Part shown: piece by piece, positions 7,699 through 15,786 of the stretch
Layout of the letters: every line of letters begins with the position of its first letter
Position numbering within the stretch: position 1 is the first letter of the stretch
DNA from: a virus
IMG/VR virus record: IMGVR_UViG_3300008120_000101
Coordinates: 1-42,537 of that record
Strand: one strand, 5' to 3'
DNA: 42,537 nucleotides
Notes under the pieces: generated by a model
Databases searched by the model: none
Seen by the model: the letters and a program-made list of their open reading frames with translations, nothing else
Told to the model about the DNA's origin: nothing
Translations under genes and position numbers: made by a program

Positions 7699-8457
7699 AT
7701 GACTGAGAACGAAAACGAACGCCAAAAAATTATAGACTACTGTCAAACCATGCTAGGCTCTGGTATGATTGACGTAGAGTTAGATCCTATTCACTATAAT
7801 ACTGCCATTGACCGTGCTTTAAACAAGTTCCGTCAACGTAGTAGTAATGCAGTAGAAGAAAGTTTTAGCTTTTTGACTATTGAAGTTGATAGAAACGACT
7901 ATGTATTACCATCTGAAGTAATGAATGTACGTCAAATTTTTAGACGTAGTATAGGTTCTCGTTCAGGTGGCGGACAAGGCGGTACACTTTTTGAACCGTT
8001 TAATTTAGCATATTCAAATACATATCTACTTACTGCTACAAATATGGGCGGTTTAGCTACCTATTACGCATTTGCAAGTTACCAAAAGCAAGTCGGTAAA
8101 ATGTTCGGTAGTGAAATAAATTTTACATTTAATAGAACTTCTAAGAAATTAACCTTGATGCAACGTCCAAGATCGGAAGAAGAAGTTTTATTATGGTTAC
8201 ACAATTACAGACCTGACTTTAATTTAATGCAAGATCCTTTTGCAAATCAATGGCTGAAAGATTATAGTCTAGCAACTTGTAAATTAATTTTAGGTGAAGC
8301 TCGTGAAAAATTCGCTCAGGTTGCAAGTCCTCAAGGTGGTACACAATTAAATGGCGCTGCATTAAAGGGAGAGGGCAAGGCCGAAATAGAAACTTTAGAG
8401 CAAGACCTTGTTAATTATAAAGACGGGTCAACCCCGTTAACTTTTGTCATTGGCTAA
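7699..8457 (+). CDS. 13: neck protein gp13-like
   Basis: A 252-residue protein. The start is typical of T4-like gp13: a short helical segment (IIDYCQTMLGSG), DPIHYNTAIDRALNKFR, a paired beta segment with YVLPSEVMNVRQIFRR, and a C-terminal WLKDYSLATCKLILGEARE helix followed by a Gly-rich loop. gp13 sits between portal and gp14 in the neck and closes the packaged head. It is transcribed away from gp14 from its own late-type promoter. Length is close to T4 gp13 (about 300 residues). Confidence 0.82.
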   Translation: MTENENERQKIIDYCQTMLGSGMIDVELDPIHYNTAIDRALNKFRQRSSNAVEESFSFLTIEVDRNDYVLPSEVMNVRQIFRRSIGSRSGGGQGGTLFEPFNLAYSNTYLLTATNMGGLATYYAFASYQKQVGKMFGSEINFTFNRTSKKLTLMQRPRSEEEVLLWLHNYRPDFNLMQDPFANQWLKDYSLATCKLILGEAREKFAQVASPQGGTQLNGAALKGEGKAEIETLEQDLVNYKDGSTPLTFVIG

Positions 8458-8465
8458 ACAAAATA

Positions 8466-8494
8466 TTGACATACTTCTTATTAACGTATAAATT
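8466..8494 (+). promoter_or_regulatory. promoter for gp1: sigma70-like, overlapping a late-like box
   Basis: TTGACA at 8466-8471 is followed after 17 nt by TAAATT at 8489-8494, a fair host-type promoter. The same bases contain TATAAATT at 8487-8494, close to the T4 late box. A GGAG ribosome binding site lies at 8507-8510, 5 nt before the ATG. The gene may be read both early and late. Confidence 0.55.
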
Positions 8495-8515
8495 ATAGTA
8501 TCGCCCGGAGATGCT

Positions 8516-9181
8516 ATGATTATTGGATTTGTAGGATTTATAGGATGTGGCAAGGATACTGCTGCTGATTATTTGGTTAATTATCACGGATTTAGACGAG
8601 ATAGTTTTGCTAATACACTAAAAGATGCTGTTGCACATGTGTTTGGATGGGATAGGACTTTACTAGAAGGTCGTACAAGAGAATCTCGAGAGTGGAGAGA
8701 AACAGTTGACCAATGGTGGGCAGAACGTTTAAATATGCCAAAACTTACTCCACGTTGGATATTACAGTATTGGGGCACTGAAGTTTGTAGAAATAATTTT
8801 CACGATGATATTTGGATAGCTAGTTTAGAAAATAAACTTAGAAAAACTAAAGATAGCATTGTAATTAGTGACGTAAGATTTCCTAACGAAATGAAAGCTA
8901 TTAAAAATTCTGGTGGAATTGTAGTAAGAATTAAACGAGGACCAGAACCAAAATGGTACGAACATGCAGTCAATGCCAATAAAGGTGAAAAACATCTAGG
9001 GTGGGCAATAGGTAAACATCAGTTAGAACAACTTGGAATTCATAGTAGCGAAACAGCATGGGTAGGTTTACCTGTAGATTACGAAATTACTAACAACGGA
9101 ACTATTGTTGAACTATTTGATCAATTAGATTCGTTAATTAAAAGTCAGGTTTCAGATCACCTTGCCGCCAAGGCAGCTTAA
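8516..9181 (+). CDS. 1: deoxynucleoside monophosphate kinase, gp1-like
   Basis: A 221-residue protein with an N-terminal P-loop GFIGCGKDT (7-15), then FANTLKDAVAHVFGWDR and WILQYWGTEVCR, and VISDVRFPNE in the middle: the arrangement of T4 gp1 dNMP kinase. It phosphorylates dNMPs to dNDPs to feed phage DNA synthesis. It has its own host-type promoter. A strong hairpin terminator 156 nt after its stop, inside the opposite gene, would end its message. The last 44 nt overlap the convergent zinc protein. Confidence 0.88.
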   Translation: MIIGFVGFIGCGKDTAADYLVNYHGFRRDSFANTLKDAVAHVFGWDRTLLEGRTRESREWRETVDQWWAERLNMPKLTPRWILQYWGTEVCRNNFHDDIWIASLENKLRKTKDSIVISDVRFPNEMKAIKNSGGIVVRIKRGPEPKWYEHAVNANKGEKHLGWAIGKHQLEQLGIHSSETAWVGLPVDYEITNNGTIVELFDQLDSLIKSQVSDHLAAKAA

Positions 9182-9476
9182 GTTTGTGTAGTATTCGTTG
9201 ACAATTAGCACAAATAGTTTTTAAATTAGAATATTTGTAATTGCTAGGATTACCGTCAATATAATAAACATTAAATTGTTCTTGATATTTTGAAGTAAAC
9301 CCGCATTTATCACATTCTGATTTTTTCTTATATCCGTGAAAGGCCCATAGTGGCCTTTCTTTTTTTCTGTTTTTAGAACAATGGTCGCATTTTGACCTGA
9401 AAAAAGGTTTTTCATTTTTATAATAGTTAATAGCAACGGGTCTTTGACCACATTCTTTACATAAATTTCTAATCAT
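9138..9476 (-). CDS. degenerate HNH-like zinc protein
   Basis: A 112-residue protein with four CxxC pairs (C6/C9, C30/C33, C55/C58, C89/C92), so probably two zinc ribbons. Its C-terminal half copies an HNH nuclease core (IDGNPSN at 73-79, then SNLKTICANC), but the His expected just before the Ile-Asp is Tyr72 and the last His is Gln93. It is therefore more likely a binding or regulatory relic than an active nuclease. A TTAAATA motif on the same strand (9504-9510) and AAAGGG before the ATG suggest its own expression. The gp1 terminator lies antisense within it. Confidence 0.75.
   Translation of the reverse strand: MIRNLCKECGQRPVAINYYKNEKPFFRSKCDHCSKNRKKERPLWAFHGYKKKSECDKCGFTSKYQEQFNVYYIDGNPSNYKYSNLKTICANCQRILHKLKLPWRQGDLKPDF
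9338..9366 (+). terminator. rho-independent terminator, plus strand
   Basis: GAAAGGCC (9338-9345) pairs perfectly with GGCCTTTC (9352-9359) around a 6-nt loop, followed by seven T's. It faces the gp1 transcript and lies inside the coding region of the opposite-strand zinc protein. Confidence 0.85.
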
Positions 9477-9534
9477 ACGCCCTTTTTCAATCCCTTTTGT
9501 ATGTATTTAACCAGTATCTTTTTTATGTTCAGTG

Positions 9535-9541
9535 CTAAATA
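9535..9541 (+). promoter_or_regulatory. late promoter CTAAATA for the sheath gene
   Basis: CTAAATA lies 33 nt before the sheath ATG. The leader carries a strong GAGGAG ribosome binding site (9561-9566), unlike the near-leaderless late genes. The 98 bp gap holds nothing else except the minus-strand motif of the zinc protein. Confidence 0.6.
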
Positions 9542-9574
9542 TAACAAAGTAAATCCATTCGAGGAGATCATATA

Positions 9575-12529
9575 ATGGCAAATTTGCAATCACCAGGCGT
9601 ACAAGTACAGGTAATCGATGAAAGTTTCTACTTACCTGCTGCACCGGGCACAACCCCAATGTTATTTGTTGCTTCAGCACAAGATAAAAAGAATCCTAGC
9701 GGCAGTACTGCAGAAGGTACAACAGCAGCCAATGCTGGCAAAATTTGGTTAATAACCAGTCAAAGAGATTTAGTCGAAACATTTGGTACACCTTTATTCT
9801 ACACAGATGCTAGCAGCAATCCTCTACATGGTGATGAATTAAACGAATACGGTCTACAGGCTGCTTATAGCGTATTGGGTGTTAGCTCAAGAGCTTATGT
9901 TGTTCGCGCTGATTTAAATACCACACAACTAGTTCCAACAAGTTCTACACCTACAGGCGGCCCTGTGGCAGGTACATTCTGGCTAGATTCCGATGCAAGT
10001 GTATTCGGAGTTAAAGAATGGAGTTCTAGTACACAAAAGTTTACTGTTAAGACTCCGTTAGTTTTAGATGACAATAGCCCATCTACAGATCTTGTTTCAG
10101 GTGCTCCTACAAATTCATTTGGTTCAAAAGGTGACTATTGCATGGTACTACCTTACAGTACTTCTGCTGACGTTGGTCTGTTTTATAAAACAACAACAAA
10201 TGTATGGGTTCCAGTCGAAAATGGTTTTGACAGTGGAAAGGCATTACAAATAAGTCCGCACTATACATATCCGACTACATTTAATAGTTCTACCGCAACA
10301 GGTAGTGTTTGGATAACAACTACAACACCATCAAATGGTGCTAAATGGAGTTTAAAATATTATAATGGTTCTACACAAACATGGGGTACTGTTAATGCAC
10401 CTATCTATTCAGGAAATAAAGAAGCAATTTATGCACTAGATTCTTCAGGCGGCGGTAAAAATATTCCATTAAGAACTGTTTATATCGATAGTAACCCAGA
10501 TAATCTTACCGCAGAAACTGCTAGATTTGAAATTAAACAAAGAAATGTAGCAGGAGCAACTATAGCAACTGGTAATGCTACAACAAATTTATCTGTTGAA
10601 GGTTCATATACATTTACACTAAAGGTTACAACTCCTGGATCTAATAGTTGGTCTGTAAATACTGCAACTATTACACCTCCAAATACAACTACCGTAATAG
10701 CATCTTTAATTCCTGCTGCTATTAGTTCTTTAGGGTTATCGAATGTCAGCGCAGCGTGGAATGCTAGTACAAATAAACTAACTGTAACACATGCTGCTGG
10801 CGGCGATATTATGATCGACGACGGTACTAATACACCGATTGATAAATCTGGTTTTTCTACTACTGGATTAGATAATGTTTATGTTCCACCTTCGGGCGAA
10901 ACAGGATACAACTTCTTAATATCAAATTGGAAACCGTTAGTCTATCAAGCTAAAGCATCTGCACCGACTACTGATCCAGCAGATGGAACACTATGGTACA
11001 ATAATGTTGTAGGTGATGTAGATATTATGATTCATGATGGATCTAAATGGGTAGGTTATAAAAATTCATTAAGTTCAACTAATTCAACTGGACCGTTAAT
11101 TGCCGCAGTAGAACCTACTGAACAAAGTGACGGAACAGGATTAGAAACAGGAGATATTTGGATTGACACAAGTAATCCAGACGAGTTCGGTCGTAAGATC
11201 TACGTTTACAATTCTACAAATGTTGTAGGAAAGAGATGGGTATTACAAGATGTTACTGATCAAAGTTCACCAGACGGCTGGCTATTTGCTGATGCACGTT
11301 GGGCAACAACAGGTACAACATTAACTGCAAGCAGTATTGTTGATTTGTTAAGCAGCAATTATGTAGACCCAGATGCTCCAGATCCTGCATTATATCCAAA
11401 AGGAATGCGTCTATGGAATACACGCCGCTCAGGATTTAACGTTAAGAAATACATTGTAGGTCATATTGATATAGAAGCCAACGAAGGCCGAAATATTAGA
11501 ATGAACAACGAATCAATGAGTAATTACAAATCAGATCGTTGGGTAAGTCAATATCCAGTTGCTGCCGATGGCGGACCACAATTCGGACGTTTAGCCCAAA
11601 GAGCGCAAGTTGTTAATGCACTAAAAGAAGTAATTGATAGCAACACTTCGGTTAGAGATACTGATACATTAGTATTCAACTTATTAGCTGCTCCTGGATA
11701 CCCAGAAGCAATACAAAATCTAATTGGATTGAATACAGATCGTAAACTTACTGCGTTTGTTGTAGGTGATACACCATTTAGATTAGTCCCAAATGCAACT
11801 GCTTTAAGCCAGTGGGCATTAAATTCTAACAATGCGTTAGATAATGGTGACAAAGGTGCAACTAGCTATGACGAATACATGGGTATGTGGTATCCAAGTG
11901 GTTATACAAATGACAATACTGGAAACAACATTGTTGTTCCTCCAAGCCATATGATGCTACGTACTATCATTAACAGTGATAATAAGAGCTATCAGTGGTT
12001 TGCACCAGCAGGTACACGTAGAGGTGGCGTAGACAATGCAACATCAGTTGGTTATATTACTGATGAAGGCGAATTTAAACCTGTTGCACTATACGAAGGA
12101 TTACGTGATACACTATATAATGCTAAAGTTAACCCAATTGCAACACTAACAGGTGTTGGAGTTGTTGCGTATGGACAAAAGACCAGAGCAAGAAATGCTA
12201 GTGCATTAGATCGTGTTAATGTTGCAAGATTAGTAGTTTATCTACGTAGACAGTTAGACATCATGGCTCGTCCATTTTTGTTCGAACCAAATGATGCTCA
12301 GACACGTAGAGAAATTAAAGCAGCAGCAGAAAGTTTATTATTAGAGTTAGTAGGACAACGTGCTCTATATGACTTTATTGTAGTTTGTGATGAGACAAAC
12401 AATACACCAAGTAGAATAGATCGTAATGAATTATGGTTAGATATTGCTATAGAACCTGTTAAGGCAATTGAGTTTATCTACATACCAGTAAGATTGAAAA
12501 ATACTGGTGACATTGCAGCCGGACTATAA
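9575..12529 (+). CDS. 18: tail sheath protein, gp18-like, with large insertion
   Basis: A 984-residue protein. The N terminus (SPGVQVQVIDES, then FVASAQD and LVETFGTP) and the C-terminal 300 residues, with VLYLRRQ-type and WLDIAIEPVKAIEFIYIPVRLK segments, are classic contractile sheath. The C-terminal domain polymerises around the tube. It is far longer than T4 gp18 (659 residues): residues about 120-580 hold an inserted region with four modules built round a GxxW strand and a WxxxW or DGSxW turn (about 128-161, 229-280, 464-498, 513-576). These would stick out from the sheath. Strong Shine-Dalgarno; late-type promoter upstream. Confidence 0.93.
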   Translation: MANLQSPGVQVQVIDESFYLPAAPGTTPMLFVASAQDKKNPSGSTAEGTTAANAGKIWLITSQRDLVETFGTPLFYTDASSNPLHGDELNEYGLQAAYSVLGVSSRAYVVRADLNTTQLVPTSSTPTGGPVAGTFWLDSDASVFGVKEWSSSTQKFTVKTPLVLDDNSPSTDLVSGAPTNSFGSKGDYCMVLPYSTSADVGLFYKTTTNVWVPVENGFDSGKALQISPHYTYPTTFNSSTATGSVWITTTTPSNGAKWSLKYYNGSTQTWGTVNAPIYSGNKEAIYALDSSGGGKNIPLRTVYIDSNPDNLTAETARFEIKQRNVAGATIATGNATTNLSVEGSYTFTLKVTTPGSNSWSVNTATITPPNTTTVIASLIPAAISSLGLSNVSAAWNASTNKLTVTHAAGGDIMIDDGTNTPIDKSGFSTTGLDNVYVPPSGETGYNFLISNWKPLVYQAKASAPTTDPADGTLWYNNVVGDVDIMIHDGSKWVGYKNSLSSTNSTGPLIAAVEPTEQSDGTGLETGDIWIDTSNPDEFGRKIYVYNSTNVVGKRWVLQDVTDQSSPDGWLFADARWATTGTTLTASSIVDLLSSNYVDPDAPDPALYPKGMRLWNTRRSGFNVKKYIVGHIDIEANEGRNIRMNNESMSNYKSDRWVSQYPVAADGGPQFGRLAQRAQVVNALKEVIDSNTSVRDTDTLVFNLLAAPGYPEAIQNLIGLNTDRKLTAFVVGDTPFRLVPNATALSQWALNSNNALDNGDKGATSYDEYMGMWYPSGYTNDNTGNNIVVPPSHMMLRTIINSDNKSYQWFAPAGTRRGGVDNATSVGYITDEGEFKPVALYEGLRDTLYNAKVNPIATLTGVGVVAYGQKTRARNASALDRVNVARLVVYLRRQLDIMARPFLFEPNDAQTRREIKAAAESLLLELVGQRALYDFIVVCDETNNTPSRIDRNELWLDIAIEPVKAIEFIYIPVRLKNTGDIAAGL

Positions 12530-12532
12530 AAG

Positions 12533-12539
12533 GTAAATA
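12533..12539 (+). promoter_or_regulatory. late-type promoter motif GTAAATA for gp19
   Basis: GTAAATA starts 4 nt after the sheath stop and is followed by AAGGAG (12549-12554), 7 nt before the tube ATG. An extra promoter here would raise tube protein above sheath. Confidence 0.45.
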
Positions 12540-12561
12540 ATAGAAACTAAGGAGCATTTAA

Positions 12562-13209
12562 ATGCCAATTGCAAGTTTAAATAGATTCACAGTACCTTTG
12601 AGTGCTACACAAGCAGCAACAACTCAAGGTCTACTAATGCCAAAATTAAAGTATCGCTTCCGCGTTACTCTTGATAGTTTTGGTGTTGCAGGAAACCCTA
12701 GCACAGAATTAACTAAACAAGTTATGAGTGCATCACGACCTGATATTACTTTTGAACCAATAGAACTACAAGTCTATAATAGTAAAGTAAAATTAGCAGG
12801 TAAGCACAGTTTTGCTGATACAAAACTAATGTTAAGAGATGATGCTAGTGGAGTTGTAAGTAGAAAAGTTGGCGAGCAATTGCAGAAACAATTTGATTTC
12901 TTCGAACAAAGCGGAGCTGCAAGTGGTATTGACTATAAGTTCAGAATGCGTGTCGAAATCTTAGACGGCGGTAACGGGCAATTCGAACCAGTAACACTAG
13001 AAAGCTTTGAATTTTTAGGGTGTTTTATTAGACAAGTACAGTATGCAGAAGCAAGCTATACTGAAAATGCTGCAATGGATATTAGTTTAACTATAGCGTT
13101 CGATAACGCAATACAATTAGAAGCTCCTGGTGGTGCAAGTTCTGGTGTTGGACTAGATGTAGGTCGTGTTGTAAGACCACCAACAGCACAAGGTCTAGTA
13201 ACAGGTTAA
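12562..13209 (+). CDS. 19: tail tube protein, gp19-like
   Basis: A 215-residue protein. Residues 28-200 fit the gp19/Hcp-like tube fold: KYRFRVTLDSFG, a SASRPDITFEPIELQVYNSK strand pair, KLMLRDDASGVV, and an ESFEFLGCFIRQVQYAEASY region before the last strand ISLTIAFDNA. It forms the inner tube through which DNA passes. It directly follows the sheath gene, as in T4, with its own ribosome binding site and motif, and is closed by a strong terminator. Slightly longer than T4 gp19 (163 residues), with an N-terminal Ala/Thr-rich extension. Confidence 0.88.
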   Translation: MPIASLNRFTVPLSATQAATTQGLLMPKLKYRFRVTLDSFGVAGNPSTELTKQVMSASRPDITFEPIELQVYNSKVKLAGKHSFADTKLMLRDDASGVVSRKVGEQLQKQFDFFEQSGAASGIDYKFRMRVEILDGGNGQFEPVTLESFEFLGCFIRQVQYAEASYTENAAMDISLTIAFDNAIQLEAPGGASSGVGLDVGRVVRPPTAQGLVTG

Positions 13210-13229
13210 TAATTAAATTAACATTAGAG

Positions 13230-13257
13230 AAACCCGGCATAAAAACCCGGGTTTTTT
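13230..13257 (+). terminator. rho-independent terminator after gp19
   Basis: AAACCCGG (13230-13237) pairs with CCGGGTTT (13247-13254) and runs into further T's. It closes the sheath-tube transcript. Confidence 0.85.
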
Positions 13258-13263
13258 ATTTGG

Positions 13264-13270
13264 CTAAATA
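13264..13270 (+). promoter_or_regulatory. late promoter CTAAATA, 5 nt before ATG
   Basis: CTAAATA ends 5 nt before the ATG at 13276, directly after the gp19 terminator. There is no Shine-Dalgarno sequence, the same geometry as gp13 and gp17. Confidence 0.7.
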
Positions 13271-13275
13271 TTATT

Positions 13276-14469
13276 ATGAGTAATGCATTTACAAACTGGT
13301 TAACATCTGCCCGAGCTATTGATCCTAAGGCAGGCGGTGTTCCTATAATGAAGGATTATCAACATGCTTCTAGATTGTATATTGATGATACCTTTAGTCT
13401 AACGCCAAAATTAGGATTTTTATATTTTATTTCTTTTAACATTAATAGAGAAGCAATTTTAAGCGAAACTTGGGCTAATAGAGATAGTAATGATTTTAGC
13501 CTGTTGGCTAAAAAAGTAGATCTTCCTAAATTTAGAATAGCCACAGAAACATTAAATCAATATAATCGAAAAACAGTTGTACAAACTAAATTAAACTACG
13601 AACCAGTTAGTATAGAATTTCATGACGACAATGCAGATATAGTTAACGGATTTTGGGTTAACTATTATAAACATTATTATGCAGATAGTAATTATGGCGG
13701 CGGAGCAGTTGGACAACCAGAACAAAATCAATCTGTAAAAGAATTCGGTGACACAAAATACGGAGAAATAGATTACAACTATGGACGTAGTGACTCAATA
13801 AAAACTCAAAAACCTTTTCTGTCTTCTATAGATATATATGTATTGTATAAGCATCAATTTACACAGATAACTTTACTTAATCCAAAAATAACAGAGTGGA
13901 TGCACGATTCATTGAATCAAACAGAAGGTACTAAAATCATGCAAAACAGAATGGGTATTATGTATGAGAATGTACTATATAATCAAGGTTTTATCACACC
14001 CGGAAAAATACCAGAAGAATTTGGTGAAGCCAGATATTATGATACAACACCTAGTCCTTACGGTGTTGCAGGTACACCAGTAAATCAAACATTAAATAGA
14101 AGTCAATCACCGTTTGATAAACCAGGCAAAGACAGAGTGTTTGGAAGAATAGGTGGTCCTGACTCTAGACGAAATGGTCTATTAGATATCGGTAAAATAT
14201 TAGCTAACAATTATCTAAATAGAAACGGTCTCGGAAAAGCAAAAAGCACAGGATATAATATTGCATCCGGTGTGTTAGGCGCAGTAACCGGCTCAGGAGC
14301 AGGCAAATATGCAGAACCTCCTCCAAGCACAAATCAACCAGGTATAATTAATTTACCAGGCGGTGTTAATATCAATATTTTTAAAGGTTTAAACAAAAGT
14401 GTCGACGGTAAAATTCGTGCCAATCCCGCAGCACTTATATTTCCTAAACTAGGTGGCGGCGGAGGTTAA
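13276..14469 (+). CDS. tail-tube-like baseplate protein (gp54/gp19-like tube initiator)
   Basis: A 397-residue protein. Residues 45-140 show the tube-protein pattern (FLYFISFNIN, then VDLPKFRIATETLNQYNRK, then LNYEPVSIEFHDD and a WVNYYKHYY helix). A second conserved part, SSIDIYVLYKHQFTQITLLNPK, follows at about 180-205. The last 130 residues are Gly/Asn/Pro-rich and look disordered. In T4, gp54 and gp48 have tube-like folds and start tube growth on the baseplate; this is the likeliest role, but gp54 and gp48 cannot be told apart here. It heads a new late operon reaching gp4 and gp16. Confidence 0.6.
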   Translation: MSNAFTNWLTSARAIDPKAGGVPIMKDYQHASRLYIDDTFSLTPKLGFLYFISFNINREAILSETWANRDSNDFSLLAKKVDLPKFRIATETLNQYNRKTVVQTKLNYEPVSIEFHDDNADIVNGFWVNYYKHYYADSNYGGGAVGQPEQNQSVKEFGDTKYGEIDYNYGRSDSIKTQKPFLSSIDIYVLYKHQFTQITLLNPKITEWMHDSLNQTEGTKIMQNRMGIMYENVLYNQGFITPGKIPEEFGEARYYDTTPSPYGVAGTPVNQTLNRSQSPFDKPGKDRVFGRIGGPDSRRNGLLDIGKILANNYLNRNGLGKAKSTGYNIASGVLGAVTGSGAGKYAEPPPSTNQPGIINLPGGVNINIFKGLNKSVDGKIRANPAALIFPKLGGGGG

Positions 14470-14470
14470 T

Positions 14471-14842
14471 ATGGCAACTAGTTATTCAAATCTTCCTACA
14501 AACAATTCTGGGGGCGAATCTACAATTCGATCTTTTAATAATTATTATTCTGCACCTATAGAATTAAATGCCACCGCTTATGCCGCAATGACTGGTTATT
14601 TTACTAATAGCGGATTCGACCAATCAGCAGCTGAGTCTATTAGTTCTATTATAATGGCCCAGGCTAAAAGAGACGGATATAATCCCATGCAAATTTTAGA
14701 TACACTAAAAGGATTAGATTCAGTTGAGCTAAAAGGTTTATTAGCTGAAATATTAAATTACAACAGATATAAAACTAGCAACTTGGGTACAGCACAAAAA
14801 TTTGAACCAAATCCTGAAATTCTACGCAATATACTGGTATGA
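14471..14842 (+). CDS. unknown virion-operon protein
   Basis: A 123-residue protein. The ATG at 14471 is preferred to an upstream GTG because GGAGG, in the end of the previous gene, lies about 6 nt before it. The first 35 residues are Ser/Asn/Thr-rich and probably flexible. The rest is helical (FDQSAAESISSIIMAQAKRDG, then a Leu-rich amphipathic segment). It sits between a tube-like baseplate protein and the head completion gene and overlaps the latter as ATGA, so a tail or head assembly role is likely. I do not recognise the family. Confidence 0.7.
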   Translation: MATSYSNLPTNNSGGESTIRSFNNYYSAPIELNATAYAAMTGYFTNSGFDQSAAESISSIIMAQAKRDGYNPMQILDTLKGLDSVELKGLLAEILNYNRYKTSNLGTAQKFEPNPEILRNILV

Positions 14843-15276
14843 GTTTAAAGTTTAGTCAAGGTACATACACAGTAAAAAATACTGAAAAATATATTGGTTC
14901 TAATACTCCTAGATATAGAAGTAGCTGGGAAAGAACTTTTATGATGTTTTGCGACAGTAATCCAAATGTTCAACAATGGGCTAGTGAATGTATTAAGATT
15001 CCCTATCGAGATCCTTTGACAGATAAACAAACAGTTTATGTACCAGATTTTTTTATTGTTTATCTTGATAAAAATAAAAAGAAACATGCAGAACTAATTG
15101 AAATAAAACCAGCAAAACAAACATTAAGAGAAAAAGTTGGAAAAAATCCTTACGACCAAGCTCAATATGTTAAAAATATGGCAAAATGGAAAGCAGCAAC
15201 ATTGTGGGCAAAACAAAATGGTGTAGCATTTCGCGTGTTAAATGAAAATGATATTTTTTCCAATTCTAAAAAATAA
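14839..15276 (+). CDS. 4: head completion protein, gp4 (gp50)-like, nuclease fold
   Basis: A 145-residue protein. It matches T4 gp4: the start FSQGTYTVKNTEKYIG, then RYRSSWERTFM, NVQQWASECIKIPYRDP, YVPDFFI and LIEIKPAKQ. The PDF...ExK arrangement (D about 75, ELIEIKP about 90-96) is that of TnsA-like PD-(D/E)xK nucleases, and the catalytic residues are present. gp4 acts on filled heads just before tail joining. It overlaps the upstream gene by ATGA and is followed by the small terminase, so head maturation genes are grouped. Confidence 0.85.
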   Translation: MSLKFSQGTYTVKNTEKYIGSNTPRYRSSWERTFMMFCDSNPNVQQWASECIKIPYRDPLTDKQTVYVPDFFIVYLDKNKKKHAELIEIKPAKQTLREKVGKNPYDQAQYVKNMAKWKAATLWAKQNGVAFRVLNENDIFSNSKK

Positions 15277-15291
15277 AATAAGTAATGTATT

Positions 15292-15780
15292 ATGACAAAA
15301 CGCTTAGAAGAAATTTTAAATATTGCTCCTCAAGAAGACGAACCATTTATTGAACCAGAAACTACAACTGCAACTCCAACGGTTCCTACAATTGACCTTC
15401 AAGAAAAATTAGAAGAGTTTGATAAAATATCAGCAGCATTGCCGAGAGTAAAAGGTCTAGGAGATATTGCAGACGACGAACTAGATGCTCTTGCTAGTAA
15501 AGCAGAAAAGGCCTACGACGATTTAATGGATCTAGGTATGAACGTTGAAGCAAGACATGGTGCAAGGATGTTTGAAGTGGCTGCACAAATGATGAATGCT
15601 GCTATTCAAGCTAAATCTGCTAAGATTGATAAAAAACTAAAAATGGTAGATCTGCAACTTAAAAAATTAGCTATTGATAAAAAGAATAGTACTAAAGGTG
15701 ACGAACCTATCGAAGGCGAAGGATATATTATTACCGATCGTAATAGCATCCTTGAAAAACTAAAGAATTTGAATAAATAA
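15292..15780 (+). CDS. 16: small terminase subunit, gp16-like
   Basis: A 162-residue protein with the gp16 layout: an acidic, Pro/Thr-rich N-terminal segment (to about 40), a central pair of coiled helices (DELDALASKAEKAYDDLMDL, then ARMFEVAAQMMNAAIQAKSAK and KLKMVDLQLKKL), and a flexible tail. The small subunit forms a ring that recognises DNA and stimulates the large-subunit ATPase. Length equals T4 gp16 (164 residues). The large terminase is two genes downstream instead of adjacent. No Shine-Dalgarno sequence before the ATG. Confidence 0.75.
   Translation: MTKRLEEILNIAPQEDEPFIEPETTTATPTVPTIDLQEKLEEFDKISAALPRVKGLGDIADDELDALASKAEKAYDDLMDLGMNVEARHGARMFEVAAQMMNAAIQAKSAKIDKKLKMVDLQLKKLAIDKKNSTKGDEPIEGEGYIITDRNSILEKLKNLNK
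15773..15779 (+). promoter_or_regulatory. late-type promoter motif ATAAATA
   Basis: ATAAATA overlaps the small terminase stop and ends 7 nt before the ATG of the next gene, which has a T4 internal-protein-like N terminus. No Shine-Dalgarno sequence. Confidence 0.5.
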
Positions 15781-15786
15781 CTGACT

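Noticed and set aside
8584-8778. Minus-strand reading frames under gp1, uvsX, gp17 and the sheath
   Set aside because: Antisense shadows of strongly recognised genes, without promoters or ribosome binding sites.
14453-14470. GTG start for the gene before gp4
   Set aside because: The ATG at 14471 has GGAGG at proper distance; the GTG would place that binding site inside the coding region.
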